64,000 nt of DNA from Aestuariispira insulae. Lineage in GTDB: Bacteria; Pseudomonadota; Alphaproteobacteria; UBA8366; Aestuariispiraceae. Numbering within the stretch: position 1 is the stretch's first letter; each line of letters opens with the position of its first letter. This document shows positions 1 to 7,812 of the stretch, piece by piece. The stretch covers positions 62,001 through 126,000 of the forward strand of contig NZ_QRDW01000009.1 of NCBI RefSeq assembly GCF_003385955.1. The letters run 5' to 3'. The notes beneath the pieces are model-generated. The model searched no databases. It worked only from the letters and a program-made list of their open reading frames with translations, and was not told the origin of the DNA. Position numbers and translations under genes: made by a program.

Positions 1-114
1 ACCGCACTGGCAACGCTTGCCGGCCAGACCCGGGTTGATATCCTGGTGATAGACCGAAAAGGGACAATTCTTGCCCATGTCGGAGCCCCCGATGGTGAAT
101 CCGCCGATGATTAA
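1..114 (+). CDS. cbiD: C-terminal end of a cobalamin-pathway protein, probably CbiD (partial)
   Basis: The window opens inside a frame that reads 37 residues to a TAA. The visible tail contains VDILVIDRKGTILAHVG, a beta strand-turn-strand pattern like the end of cobalt-precorrin-5B C1-methyltransferase (CbiD), as I remember that family. CbiD methylates C1 of the corrin ring in the anaerobic-type B12 pathway. Support comes mainly from context: the stop overlaps the start of a clear precorrin-6A reductase gene, and cbiD and cbiJ/cobK are often adjacent. Too little is visible for a firm identification; another cobalamin enzyme ending here is possible. Confidence 0.5.
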   Translation, partial: TALATLAGQTRVDILVIDRKGTILAHVGAPDGESADD

Positions 115-859
115 ACATCCTGCGATCCTGATTCTTGGCGGCACCGGTGAGGCCAGGGACCTGGCGGCAAAGCTATCGGAGCTGCCCGTGCGGGTGATCA
201 CTTCACTGGCCGGCCGAACGAGAAAACCGGCTGATATCCCCGGCGAAATTCATGCAGGTGGATTTGGCGGCGTTGCAGGCCTGTCCCGGTTTTTAGCCGT
301 CGAGGATATCAATCTGGTGGTTGACGCCACCCATCCCTTCGCCGAAAAGATCAGCCGCAACGCCATGCTGGCCTGCGCCGAATGGCAAGTGGCGCGGCTG
401 CGGCTGGAACGTCCAGCATGGCAGCCACAACCCGGCGATCATTGGCTTCACGCAGCCAGCCTGGAAGAGGCCGCCCGCCTGTTGCCATCCCTTTGCAAGC
501 GGCCCCTGATCACAGTGGGATCCAACGATTTTCATTTTTTCCGGGACGTTCAAGGGGTTGAAATTTTCGCCCGTATGATCGAAGAACCGCCCTTTGCCGA
601 ACGGCCACCGAAATGCCAGCTCATTCTGGAACGGGGACCATTTGACCATACACACGAAATGGCGCTATTTTCGCGCCACAGAATAGATCTTCTGGTGACA
701 AAAAACAGTGGTGGCTCAATGATTGATGCCAAACTGGACGCTGCCAGAGAGCGGGGCCTCCCCGTATTGATGATTGACCGCCCAGTTGCTTTGCCTGGCC
801 CCTGCGCCACGACAGCAACAGAGGCGTTGGATTGGCTTAAAACTAAATTGGACTTCTAA
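107..859 (+). CDS. cobK: Precorrin-6A / cobalt-precorrin-6A reductase
   Basis: This enzyme reduces the corrin macrocycle (precorrin-6A to precorrin-6B) with NAD(P)H in cobalamin biosynthesis, in the cytoplasm. The N-terminus has the expected nucleotide-binding start ILILGGTGEARDLA, followed by the family signature VVDATHPFA near residue 72. The C-terminal half carries LLVTKNSGG, which is also typical. Length is 250 aa, normal for CobK/CbiJ. The frame is open further upstream (TTG at 71, ATG at 77 and 92), but the ATG at 107 puts the start just before the nucleotide-binding strand, as in the family, and has GGTGA about 8 bases upstream. It overlaps the stop of the preceding gene, so translation is probably coupled. 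Confidence 0.88.
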   Translation: MIKHPAILILGGTGEARDLAAKLSELPVRVITSLAGRTRKPADIPGEIHAGGFGGVAGLSRFLAVEDINLVVDATHPFAEKISRNAMLACAEWQVARLRLERPAWQPQPGDHWLHAASLEEAARLLPSLCKRPLITVGSNDFHFFRDVQGVEIFARMIEEPPFAERPPKCQLILERGPFDHTHEMALFSRHRIDLLVTKNSGGSMIDAKLDAARERGLPVLMIDRPVALPGPCATTATEALDWLKTKLDF

Positions 860-1423
860 ATGTTTCGTCGCTTGTTTACCGCTTTGATCTTCACCACCGC
901 AAGCTTGGCCGCCGGGCAGGCTCTGGGCCAAATTTCCCTTTTGGAGAAAAACGAAATCGTCGAAAAAACGGTAAGCGGAGATTACGATGGTGTGCGCTTG
1001 CTGCTCTTGCGCGGCGGCAATGCAAACAGCACTGACAGCAACGGAAAAACCGCGCTTTTTGAGGCTGCTTCCAATCAAGATCTTTCCATCATGGAATTGC
1101 TGATGGAGTTTGATGCGGATGCGGATTGGAGCGATGATCTCGGCAATACTGCCCTTTATTATTCCGTCGAGCAGGCCCGGTATGAATCCGTGCAGTTCCT
1201 GCTGGATGCCAATGCCAACGTCAATCATTCCAACAAACGCGGGGTAACCCCCGTAATGATGGCGGCACGGGTCGGGGATCCCGATATTTTCATGATGCTG
1301 ATGGATGCGGGTGCAGATCCGAGCCTGCGGGATTATTCCGGCAATACAATCATGGATCACGCCCGCCAGTCCCGGAACGGCAATATGGTGAATGTTGCCC
1401 GCCGCGCCGGCATCACGGACTAA
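860..1423 (+). CDS. Secreted ankyrin-repeat protein
   Basis: A 187-aa protein with a signal peptide (basic start MFRR, hydrophobic stretch, probable cleavage after GQALG near residue 23), so it is likely periplasmic. The rest is about four ankyrin repeats: repeated units of the form GKTALFEAAS, GNTALYYSVE, GVTPVMMAAR and GNTIMDHARQ, each followed by a helix-turn-helix and the loop motif ANVN or ADPS. Ankyrin repeats bind other proteins; no enzyme motif is present. The ATG follows the cobK stop without any gap, so the two genes are probably co-transcribed, although nothing links an ankyrin protein to B12 synthesis. The partner is unknown. Confidence 0.8.
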   Translation: MFRRLFTALIFTTASLAAGQALGQISLLEKNEIVEKTVSGDYDGVRLLLLRGGNANSTDSNGKTALFEAASNQDLSIMELLMEFDADADWSDDLGNTALYYSVEQARYESVQFLLDANANVNHSNKRGVTPVMMAARVGDPDIFMMLMDAGADPSLRDYSGNTIMDHARQSRNGNMVNVARRAGITD

Positions 1424-1468
1424 AACGCCCATTCGCAGGGACGTCTATACCCGGCGCAGCCTACTATA

Positions 1469-3406
1469 TCAGGGTTCAAGTGCGCCGGATACGGACCGGC
1501 TCCATAGCTGGGCCGGCAGATTGCCGCCGCCCACATTTTTCATCGGCGATGAATCATCATTGCCGAACCAGACACCGGCCACTAGATCATCCGCATAACC
1601 TATGAACCAGGCGTCTCTGTAATTTTGGGTCGTACCGGTTTTTCCGCGCACAACGCGCCCATCGATCCCGGCCCTTTTACCGGTTCCCCAGGCAACAACC
1701 GCCCGCAGGAGATCCCCCATCTGCGCAACCCTGACAGGTTCGACAACCAACGCACCTGTTGTCCGTTCCGACTGGAACAGAACCGCGCCCGCCGCGTCGG
1801 TCACCCGCTCAATCGCATAAGGCCAAACGGAACGGCCGCCATTGGCAAATACACTGTAGGCCGCGGTTAGTTCCAGCAGAGTTACCTCATGCACCCCGAG
1901 GGCCAATGCCGGATCCGCCTCCATCGGCGTGGAAATGCCCAGTCGCCTGGCCGCCTGTATCACCTTGCCCCGGCCCACCTGTTCCATGAGGGCCACTGCC
2001 ACGGAATTGGAGGATCGCGCAGCCCCTTCCCGCAACGTCATCTCGCCCCGGTGGGTGCCACTGGCATTACGTGGGCTCCAACCCTCCACCGTGATCGCAC
2101 GGTCATCGATGATGCTGTCGGGGGTAAACCCATTCTCCAGCCCTGCCAGAAAGACAAAGGGTTTGAAGGCGGAACCGGGCTGGCGCTGGGCATGGACAGC
2201 CCGATTATACGTGCTGGCAGACCAGTTCTTGCCCCCCAGCATGGCGGTTACGGCCCCGTCGGGGCGCATGGCGACATAGGCCAGTTGGCCTGCATCGGCA
2301 GAGGCCGCTTTATTTTTCAAACTGGCCACCGCACGCTCCGCCGCACGCTGATGCGCAGGCATCAAGGTGGTGTGGATGATCATGTCACGATCCGGGCGGC
2401 CGACCAGCGCCGTTGCTCTTGCAACGGCCCAATCGGTAAAATAGCGGACATTGCGCCCGGCCGGACGTGCCGCAACGGCCACCTGTTTTCTTTTGGCCGT
2501 CTGGGCGGTTTTAGCATCCAGCCAACCAGCAGCCACAAGATTATCCAACACCTGATTGGCCCGCGCTGCCGATCGTTCGCTCGATGCCAGCGGGCTGTAA
2601 CGGCTAGGGGCTTTCGGCAAGCCCGCAAGAACCGCCGCCTGATACAATGTCACCTGCTTCGCCGAACGGCCGAAATACTTCCGGGCCGCCGCGTCCACTC
2701 CATAAGTACCGCTCCCCAGATAAATCCGGTTCAGATAGACCGAAAGGATCTGATCCTTGGTCAATTTATGTTCCAGCCAGAAAGCCAGCAGCACTTCCTG
2801 CACCTTGCGTCGCACGGTCCGTTCCGGGCTCAGGAAAAGATTTTTGGCAAGCTGCTGGGATATTGTGCTGCCGCCCTGGCGCACCCCGCCCGCCATGAGA
2901 TTGGTCACCAGCGCCCTGGCCAGTCCGATCGGATCCACCCCTTGATGATCATAAAAGCGCCGGTCTTCGGTCGCCAAAAAGGCCCGCGGCAAATAGGGCG
3001 GCAGGTCCGCGACATTGACTGCTTCGCCATAATCGTCACCGTGACGGGCCAATTCCACCCCGTTTGCCGCCAGAACGGTAATAATGGGCTTTCGGGTGGT
3101 GCGCGCGATGATTTCATCCGGATTCGGTAAATCCCAAGCATACCAAAGCAGCAGACCCGCGCCCGCGATCATGAGCCAAATGCTCAGGGCCAGCAGGCGT
3201 TTGAACCAGCGCCAGCGCGCGGCCCAGCGACCCTGCCCGGCGGCGCGCCCGTTGGTGGTGGCCGCATTTTTACGAACCCGCTTTTGTTTTGCCATGGGCT
3301 TGGACGATTTGGTTTTCTTGGATGCCGTGGTTTCACGGGTGGTTTTCTTGGGTTGTTTTCGAGCCGGTTTTGACCCGGTCTTTTTGCTTTTCTTTGCAGG
3401 GGCCAT
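1469..3406 (-). CDS. Class A penicillin-binding protein (PBP1A family), transglycosylase/transpeptidase
   Basis: A bifunctional murein synthase of 645 aa anchored in the inner membrane. The first ~70 residues are extremely rich in Lys, Arg, Thr and Ser (cytoplasmic), followed by one membrane span (LLALSIWLMIAGAGLLLWYA). The glycosyltransferase family 51 domain has the catalytic-Glu motif EDRRFYDHQG near residue 147 and GGSTISQQLAKN near 178. The transpeptidase domain has SAFK (SxxK nucleophile) near 413, the SSN motif near 468 and KTGTT near 595. It lacks the long OB insertion of large PBP1A enzymes. It is convergent with the ankyrin gene. The start at 3406 gives the complete basic tail. Confidence 0.92.
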   Translation of the reverse strand: MAPAKKSKKTGSKPARKQPKKTTRETTASKKTKSSKPMAKQKRVRKNAATTNGRAAGQGRWAARWRWFKRLLALSIWLMIAGAGLLLWYAWDLPNPDEIIARTTRKPIITVLAANGVELARHGDDYGEAVNVADLPPYLPRAFLATEDRRFYDHQGVDPIGLARALVTNLMAGGVRQGGSTISQQLAKNLFLSPERTVRRKVQEVLLAFWLEHKLTKDQILSVYLNRIYLGSGTYGVDAAARKYFGRSAKQVTLYQAAVLAGLPKAPSRYSPLASSERSAARANQVLDNLVAAGWLDAKTAQTAKRKQVAVAARPAGRNVRYFTDWAVARATALVGRPDRDMIIHTTLMPAHQRAAERAVASLKNKAASADAGQLAYVAMRPDGAVTAMLGGKNWSASTYNRAVHAQRQPGSAFKPFVFLAGLENGFTPDSIIDDRAITVEGWSPRNASGTHRGEMTLREGAARSSNSVAVALMEQVGRGKVIQAARRLGISTPMEADPALALGVHEVTLLELTAAYSVFANGGRSVWPYAIERVTDAAGAVLFQSERTTGALVVEPVRVAQMGDLLRAVVAWGTGKRAGIDGRVVRGKTGTTQNYRDAWFIGYADDLVAGVWFGNDDSSPMKNVGGGNLPAQLWSRSVSGALEP

Positions 3407-3652
3407 GGAACGGGGGACACACTTTCAAAAAGGGGATAGGCGGGATCGGACGATTGCTCCGCTCAATATCCCAATATAATGACCCGATTCCAAGGATCGC
3501 AAGACTGGTTCTTATTCCCGTCCCACCTTCCTTCCGGGACCGAATACACTTGCCCGTTCTCGTCAGTTGACGATAAGTTTCTATCAATTCCGGGCATTCA
3601 GGGGTAGACTCTGGAAATGCAGCCCCATTTGATTGGGCAGGAAACAGTCAAG

Positions 3653-4072
3653 ATGATGATACAGGACCGTCCCTATTCCAACGCCTTGAACCGGCTGACC
3701 AATGCCGGTCTGCGGCCAACGCGCCAGCGCCTGGCCCTTGCCCGGCTGTTGTTTGAATGCGCGCCCCATCATGTCACCGCGGAACAACTTTATTCCAAGG
3801 CCCAGCGCGAGAAAGTGAAAGTATCACTGGCCACTGTTTACAACACCCTGCACCAATTCAAGGATGCCGGCCTCTTGCGCGAAGTTGTGGTGGAACCCGG
3901 ACGGTCTTATTTTGATACCAACTTAAGTGATCATCATCATTTCTACCGGGAATCGACCGGTGAGTTGATCGACTTTCCCGTGGACACGTTGACAGTCGGC
4001 GATCTGCCGCCGCCGCCCTCCGGAACATCTGTCAGCCGGGTTGATGTTATCATTAGGCTTCAGGACAATTAA
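3653..4072 (+). CDS. irr: Fur-family transcriptional regulator, Irr type (iron/heme response)
   Basis: A 139-aa Fur-family winged-helix repressor. The DNA-binding part contains GLRPTRQRLALARLL and VSLATVYNTLHQF; the dimerisation part contains YFDTNLSDHHHFY, the His-rich segment characteristic of Irr. The C-terminal CxxC zinc motifs of Fur/PerR are absent, as in Irr. In alphaproteobacteria Irr senses heme/iron status and controls heme synthesis and iron storage or uptake. The frame is open from an ATG at 3617, but that codon has no ribosome binding site; the ATG at 3653 follows GGCAGGAAAC with good spacing. It lies directly upstream of rubrerythrin, a common pairing that fits a role in iron and peroxide balance. 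Confidence 0.85.
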   Translation: MMIQDRPYSNALNRLTNAGLRPTRQRLALARLLFECAPHHVTAEQLYSKAQREKVKVSLATVYNTLHQFKDAGLLREVVVEPGRSYFDTNLSDHHHFYRESTGELIDFPVDTLTVGDLPPPPSGTSVSRVDVIIRLQDN

Positions 4073-4120
4073 TAATCATTTTCAATGGCTTGGGTGTATT
4101 TTTAGAGCATTTCCAAGCTG

Positions 4121-4151
4121 TTGACTCTGATTCGTGATCGGCTCATAGTAT
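4121..4151 (+). promoter_or_regulatory. Possible rubrerythrin promoter
   Basis: TTGACT at 4121-4126 and CATAGT at 4144-4149 (17-bp spacer) form a reasonable sigma-70 type promoter about 80 bp before the rubrerythrin ATG. Just upstream (4070-4118) the DNA is AT-rich and holds TAATAATCATTTTCA, similar to half of a Fur box, and TTTTTAGAGCATTTCC, weakly like an Irr (ICE) half-site. These operator readings are tentative. Confidence 0.35.
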
Positions 4152-4229
4152 GGGGGCCGGACAACGAACCGGCGATAAATTAAGGATTCCGGCGGAAACT
4201 ACCGCATCATCCCGATCAGGAGAGAAGCC

Positions 4230-4649
4230 ATGTCCCTTAAAGGTTCCAAGACAGAAGACAATCTGAAAGCGGCCTTTGCCGGTGAAAGCCAGGCAAACCG
4301 CCGGTATTTGTATTTTGCGCAAAAGGCCGATGTTGAAGGTTACAATGACGTTGCCGCCGTATTCCGATCCACCGCCGAAGGTGAAACCGGCCATGCCCAT
4401 GGCCATCTGGAGTTTCTCGAAGAAGTCGGCGACCCGGCCACCGGTGAACCGATCGGCGGGACGTCCGATAACCTGAAAGCGGCCATTGCCGGTGAAACGC
4501 ATGAATATACCGATATGTATCCCGGTATGGCGCGCACTGCCCGCGAAGAAGGCTTTGACGAGATCGCCGATTGGTTTGAAACCCTGGCAAAGGCTGAAAA
4601 AAGCCATGCCGGGCGCTTCACCAAAGCGCTTGACAGCCTGGATGATTGA
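4230..4649 (+). CDS. Rubrerythrin, ferritin-like diiron protein without rubredoxin domain
   Basis: A 139-aa four-helix ferritin-like protein that most likely reduces hydrogen peroxide at a diiron centre in the cytoplasm. Metal-ligand patterns are visible: [16 protein letters not shown] in helix 1, [10 protein letters not shown] in helix 2, [18 protein letters not shown] in helix 3 and [10 protein letters not shown] in helix 4. The two halves are visibly similar, as in all rubrerythrins. The C-terminal CxxC rubredoxin domain of classical rubrerythrin is missing, so electrons must come from a partner, possibly the Fe-S protein encoded next. AGGAGAG precedes the ATG with ideal spacing. A strong terminator follows, so the gene can be transcribed alone. 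Confidence 0.92.
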   Translation: MSLKGSKTEDNLKAAFAGESQANRRYLYFAQKADVEGYNDVAAVFRSTAEGETGHAHGHLEFLEEVGDPATGEPIGGTSDNLKAAIAGETHEYTDMYPGMARTAREEGFDEIADWFETLAKAEKSHAGRFTKALDSLDD

Positions 4650-4654
4650 TCGGG

Positions 4655-4689
4655 AAAGAGCGGGATGAACCATCATCCCGCTCTTTTTT
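4655..4689 (+). terminator. Rho-independent terminator after rubrerythrin
   Basis: A perfect 14-bp stem (AAAGAGCGGGATGA / TCATCCCGCTCTTT) with the 4-base loop ACCA, running into six T residues, 6 bases after the rubrerythrin stop codon. It partly separates rubrerythrin from the following Fe-S gene. Confidence 0.93.
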
Positions 4690-4769
4690 GATCCGGATCC
4701 CGCTTTGTTGGATCCCATGAAACAGCGCCCCTTATTCTGACTTGAAACGGCAACCGCGGAGAAATCGTC

Positions 4770-6119
4770 ATGCGGGAAGGAAGTCTTGATGCCCCGATCC
4801 GGCATCCTATCGATTGGCAGAACCCTGACTTTTATGATGAAGAGGCATTAGACGCCGAGTTGCGCCGTGTTTTTGATGTCTGTCACGGATGCCGCCGATG
4901 TTTTAATCTCTGTGATTCCTTTCCGCGCCTATTCGATCTGATTGACGATTCCGAAAGCGGCGAATTGGACACGGTCGCTTCCAAGGATTTTAAGCCGGTC
5001 GTGGATGCCTGCACGCTGTGCGATCTGTGTTTCATGACCAAATGCCCCTATGTGCCGCCTCATGAATTCAATCTGGACTTCCCGCATCTGATGCTGCGCT
5101 ACCGTGCCATCGAGTTGAAAAAAGGCGAGGTCGGCACCGCCGCCCGACAACTGACCGAAACCGATAGAAACGGCAAAATGGCCGGTCTGATGGCACCGGT
5201 GACCAACTGGGCTTCCGACCGGCGCAATGGCCTGACCCGCCCTGTCATGCAATCAGTTGCCGGTATCCATAAAGAGGCGGAACTGCCGAAATTCCACGGC
5301 AAGACCTTTATCAAACGCACTAAGGACACGGCCCCGACCGTCAACAAAGAGGCCCCGGCCAGCGGCCGCAAGGCGGTAATCTACGCCACCTGCTTTGCCA
5401 ACTATAATAATCCCGATATTGGTACCGCCGCGCGGGCGATCCTGGCCCATAATGGTGTTGAAACAGAAGTCGTCTATCCGGAATGCTGCGGCATGCCGCA
5501 ATTGGAGCATGGCGATCTGGCCAGGGTCTCGGAGAAGGCTGACAAGGTGGCCTCGGTCCTGCTGCCCTATGTGGAAAAGGGCTATGATGTGATTGCCCTG
5601 GTGCCCAGTTGTACCCTGATGCTAAAATTTGAATGGCCCCTGATCGCCCCCGAAAATGAAAAGCTGAAAACCCTGGCCCAGGCCACCTTCGATGTCAGCG
5701 AATATATTGTCGACATTGCCCGCAAGGAAGGATTGGCCGATGGGCTATCCCCGCTGGATGGCGGGGTTTCAGTCCATCTCGCCTGTCATGCGCGCGCACA
5801 AAACATGGGCCAGAAAGCAGCCGAATTGATGAAACTGATCCCGGACGTTGAGCTGAAAGTGGTTGAACGCTGTTCCGGCCATGGCGGCTCCTGGGGCATA
5901 CAAAAAGAGAATTTCGAGGTCGGCATGAAAATCGGCCGCCCGGTCTTCCGACAAATGGCCGATGGCGGCAAACCAAAATACATCGCCAGTGAATGTCCGC
6001 TGGCCGGTCTTCATATCGGCCAGGGTATCCAGGCCCAGGCCAAAGAAGGCGAGCCTTTGCCGGAAACAGTGCCCCATCCGGTAATTTTGATGGCCAAAGC
6101 CTATGGTCTCAGCTATTAG
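4770..6119 (+). CDS. Fe-S protein with two CCG domains, GlpC/heterodisulfide reductase-like
   Basis: A 449-aa soluble redox protein. The N-terminus holds two [4Fe-4S] ferredoxin-like motifs, CHGCRRCFNLC near residue 38 and CTLCDLCFMTKCP near 81. The C-terminal part has two cysteine-rich CCG domains (ECCGMPQLEHGD near 240 and ERCSGHGGSWG near 370), as in GlpC, glycolate oxidase GlcF and heterodisulfide reductase HdrB. No flavin or membrane part is present. GCGGAG lies upstream of the ATG. It sits between rubrerythrin and a DUF3501 gene, a trio I recognise from other proteobacteria; the context suggests it passes electrons to rubrerythrin or a related peroxide/iron function, but the substrate is unknown. 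Confidence 0.82.
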   Translation: MREGSLDAPIRHPIDWQNPDFYDEEALDAELRRVFDVCHGCRRCFNLCDSFPRLFDLIDDSESGELDTVASKDFKPVVDACTLCDLCFMTKCPYVPPHEFNLDFPHLMLRYRAIELKKGEVGTAARQLTETDRNGKMAGLMAPVTNWASDRRNGLTRPVMQSVAGIHKEAELPKFHGKTFIKRTKDTAPTVNKEAPASGRKAVIYATCFANYNNPDIGTAARAILAHNGVETEVVYPECCGMPQLEHGDLARVSEKADKVASVLLPYVEKGYDVIALVPSCTLMLKFEWPLIAPENEKLKTLAQATFDVSEYIVDIARKEGLADGLSPLDGGVSVHLACHARAQNMGQKAAELMKLIPDVELKVVERCSGHGGSWGIQKENFEVGMKIGRPVFRQMADGGKPKYIASECPLAGLHIGQGIQAQAKEGEPLPETVPHPVILMAKAYGLSY

Positions 6120-6151
6120 AGTTAAGAATGGTTCTTAATACGGAGTGTCTC

Positions 6152-6745
6152 ATGTCCGCTGCCCGCAAGATTTCCGCCGACGATATCCTCTCCAATGAGG
6201 AATATATGAAAATCCGTGCCGAACGGCGCAAGGCGCTGGTCGCGGTTAAAAAGAATCGCCGTGTGGAAATCGGTCCTGTGGCAACCGCCTATTTTGAATC
6301 CTTCGACACCATGCTGCACCAAATCCAGGAGATGCTCTATATCGAAAAGGGCGGCGAAGAGCAGTTGGCGGATGAACTGGCCGCCTATAATCCGCTTATT
6401 CCCAATGGCCGGGAGTTGGTCGCGACCGTCATGTTTGAAATTGACGACCCTGTTCGGCGCGGCACGTTCCTCTCGAAGCTGGGCGGTGTTGAAGAAACCA
6501 TGTTCATCAAGTTTGGCGATGAGGAAATCATCGGCACACCGGAAGAGGATGTCGATCGGACCAATGCCGCTGGAAAAGCCTCTGCCGTGCAATTTGTCCA
6601 TTTCACATTCAATGACAGCCAGGCGGAGAAATTTCGGTCCGCCGACCAACAGGTCATCATCGGATTCAAACATCCGCAATATGCGCATATGGTGGTGCTG
6701 CAGGATGCCACCCGTAACGCGTTGGCCGGTGATTTTTCAGATTAA
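6152..6745 (+). CDS. DUF3501 family protein
   Basis: A 197-aa soluble protein of unknown function. It shows the DUF3501 pattern: an early RAERRKALVAVKKNRRVEIGP segment, an acidic helix QIQEMLYIEKGGEEQLADELAAYNPLIP, and a later segment VQFVHFTFNDSQ plus VIIGFKHPQYAH. No metal-binding cysteines. The frame is open upstream inside the preceding gene, but the ATG at 6152 has CGGAG at the right distance, and the start MSAARKISADDI matches the family as I know it. The 32-bp gap to the Fe-S gene indicates one operon. The constant partnership with the CCG Fe-S protein suggests a shared function in redox or iron metabolism. Confidence 0.8.
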   Translation: MSAARKISADDILSNEEYMKIRAERRKALVAVKKNRRVEIGPVATAYFESFDTMLHQIQEMLYIEKGGEEQLADELAAYNPLIPNGRELVATVMFEIDDPVRRGTFLSKLGGVEETMFIKFGDEEIIGTPEEDVDRTNAAGKASAVQFVHFTFNDSQAEKFRSADQQVIIGFKHPQYAHMVVLQDATRNALAGDFSD

Positions 6746-6755
6746 TGCCGGGAGA

Positions 6756-7643
6756 TTAGGCGGCCGCTTGTTCCACTCGGTTCCGGCCGCCTTCCTTGGC
6801 CGCATATAATGCCGCGTCGGCCCTTTGCATCATAGCCGACAGGCTTTCGCCTGAATGCCATTGAGCAACACCCTGGCTGACGGTATAGCGAATTTCACTG
6901 CCATCCTTGGTCGCGACGACAGATTCCGCCACATTGACGCGGATGCGCTCAGCAACCTTTTGCGCCGATACCAAGTCCGTTTCCGGTAACATGATGGCAA
7001 ATTCCTCGCCGCCCAGACGGCCAACAAAATCCTGATCCCTGAGATGGTCTTTGCAAGACTTTGCCAGATGGCGCAGGACTTCATCCCCTGCCGCATGACC
7101 ATAGGTATCATTCACCGACTTGAAATGGTCCGCATCCACCATGATCACAGACAATTTGCCGCCATAACGTTGCTCCCTGGCCACTTCATGCTCTGATTCC
7201 TCCAGGAAATGACGGCGGATGAAGACCCCTGTCAGGGAATCAACTGTCGCAAGCTCCCGCAGTTCAACTGATTTACGGCGCAGTGCCAGCAAATTCTTAC
7301 CCCTGGCCAACAGCTCGATCGGCTCCACGGGTTTATCGACAAAATCATTGGCCCCTAATTCGAAGGCCTCGCGCAGTATTTCCTTATCTTCCATGGCGGT
7401 GACCATGATCACCGGATATTCTTCCGGCGTGCGTTCCGCGCGGTAACGTTTGATGTATTCCATGCCGTCCATATCCGGCATCAGATAATCAACCAGCACC
7501 AGATCAATATCCTGGGACAAACAGAATTCCAGGCCCTCCACCGGATCGGTGTAGGTGTGTACCGTGACATCAGAGAGCTGTTTGAGATACTCACCAATCA
7601 ACCTCGCGGTTATCAGCGTGTCGTCTATGACCACTACCTGCAT
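6756..7643 (-). CDS. Response regulator with GGDEF domain (diguanylate cyclase)
   Basis: A 295-aa cytoplasmic protein that probably makes cyclic di-GMP when phosphorylated. Residues 1-120 are a CheY-like receiver (VVVIDDT at the start, phosphoacceptor Asp in LVLVDYLMPDMDG near residue 51, and the VDKPVEP lysine near 102). Residues 130-292 are a GGDEF domain with GGEEF as the active-site signature and RDQD five residues before it, which is the inhibitory I-site. Single receiver plus GGDEF resembles WspR-type proteins. The frame is open to 7721, but AAAGGAAG precedes the ATG at 7643 and the receiver strand begins there. It is divergent from a histidine kinase at 7813, its likely partner. Confidence 0.9.
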   Translation of the reverse strand: MQVVVIDDTLITARLIGEYLKQLSDVTVHTYTDPVEGLEFCLSQDIDLVLVDYLMPDMDGMEYIKRYRAERTPEEYPVIMVTAMEDKEILREAFELGANDFVDKPVEPIELLARGKNLLALRRKSVELRELATVDSLTGVFIRRHFLEESEHEVAREQRYGGKLSVIMVDADHFKSVNDTYGHAAGDEVLRHLAKSCKDHLRDQDFVGRLGGEEFAIMLPETDLVSAQKVAERIRVNVAESVVATKDGSEIRYTVSQGVAQWHSGESLSAMMQRADAALYAAKEGGRNRVEQAAA

Positions 7644-7812
7644 GTGCTTCCTTTGCCCGTTAGCCGTGAACCACGCCCTTCCCCCATTTTCCTCTTTGTC
7701 AACTTCCTGTCTTCGGCTCAACTTGTCAGATTCGACAACGGAAATGAAATAGGCGTTGTTAGTCAGTTAGGGTATACTGTCCACGTGAACAGAAGGTTAA
7801 TCCTTAGAGATC

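Noticed and set aside
1889-3130. A 413-codon open frame antisense to the penicillin-binding protein
   Set aside because: Shadow frame with low-complexity His/Arg/Gly-rich translation and no ribosome binding site.
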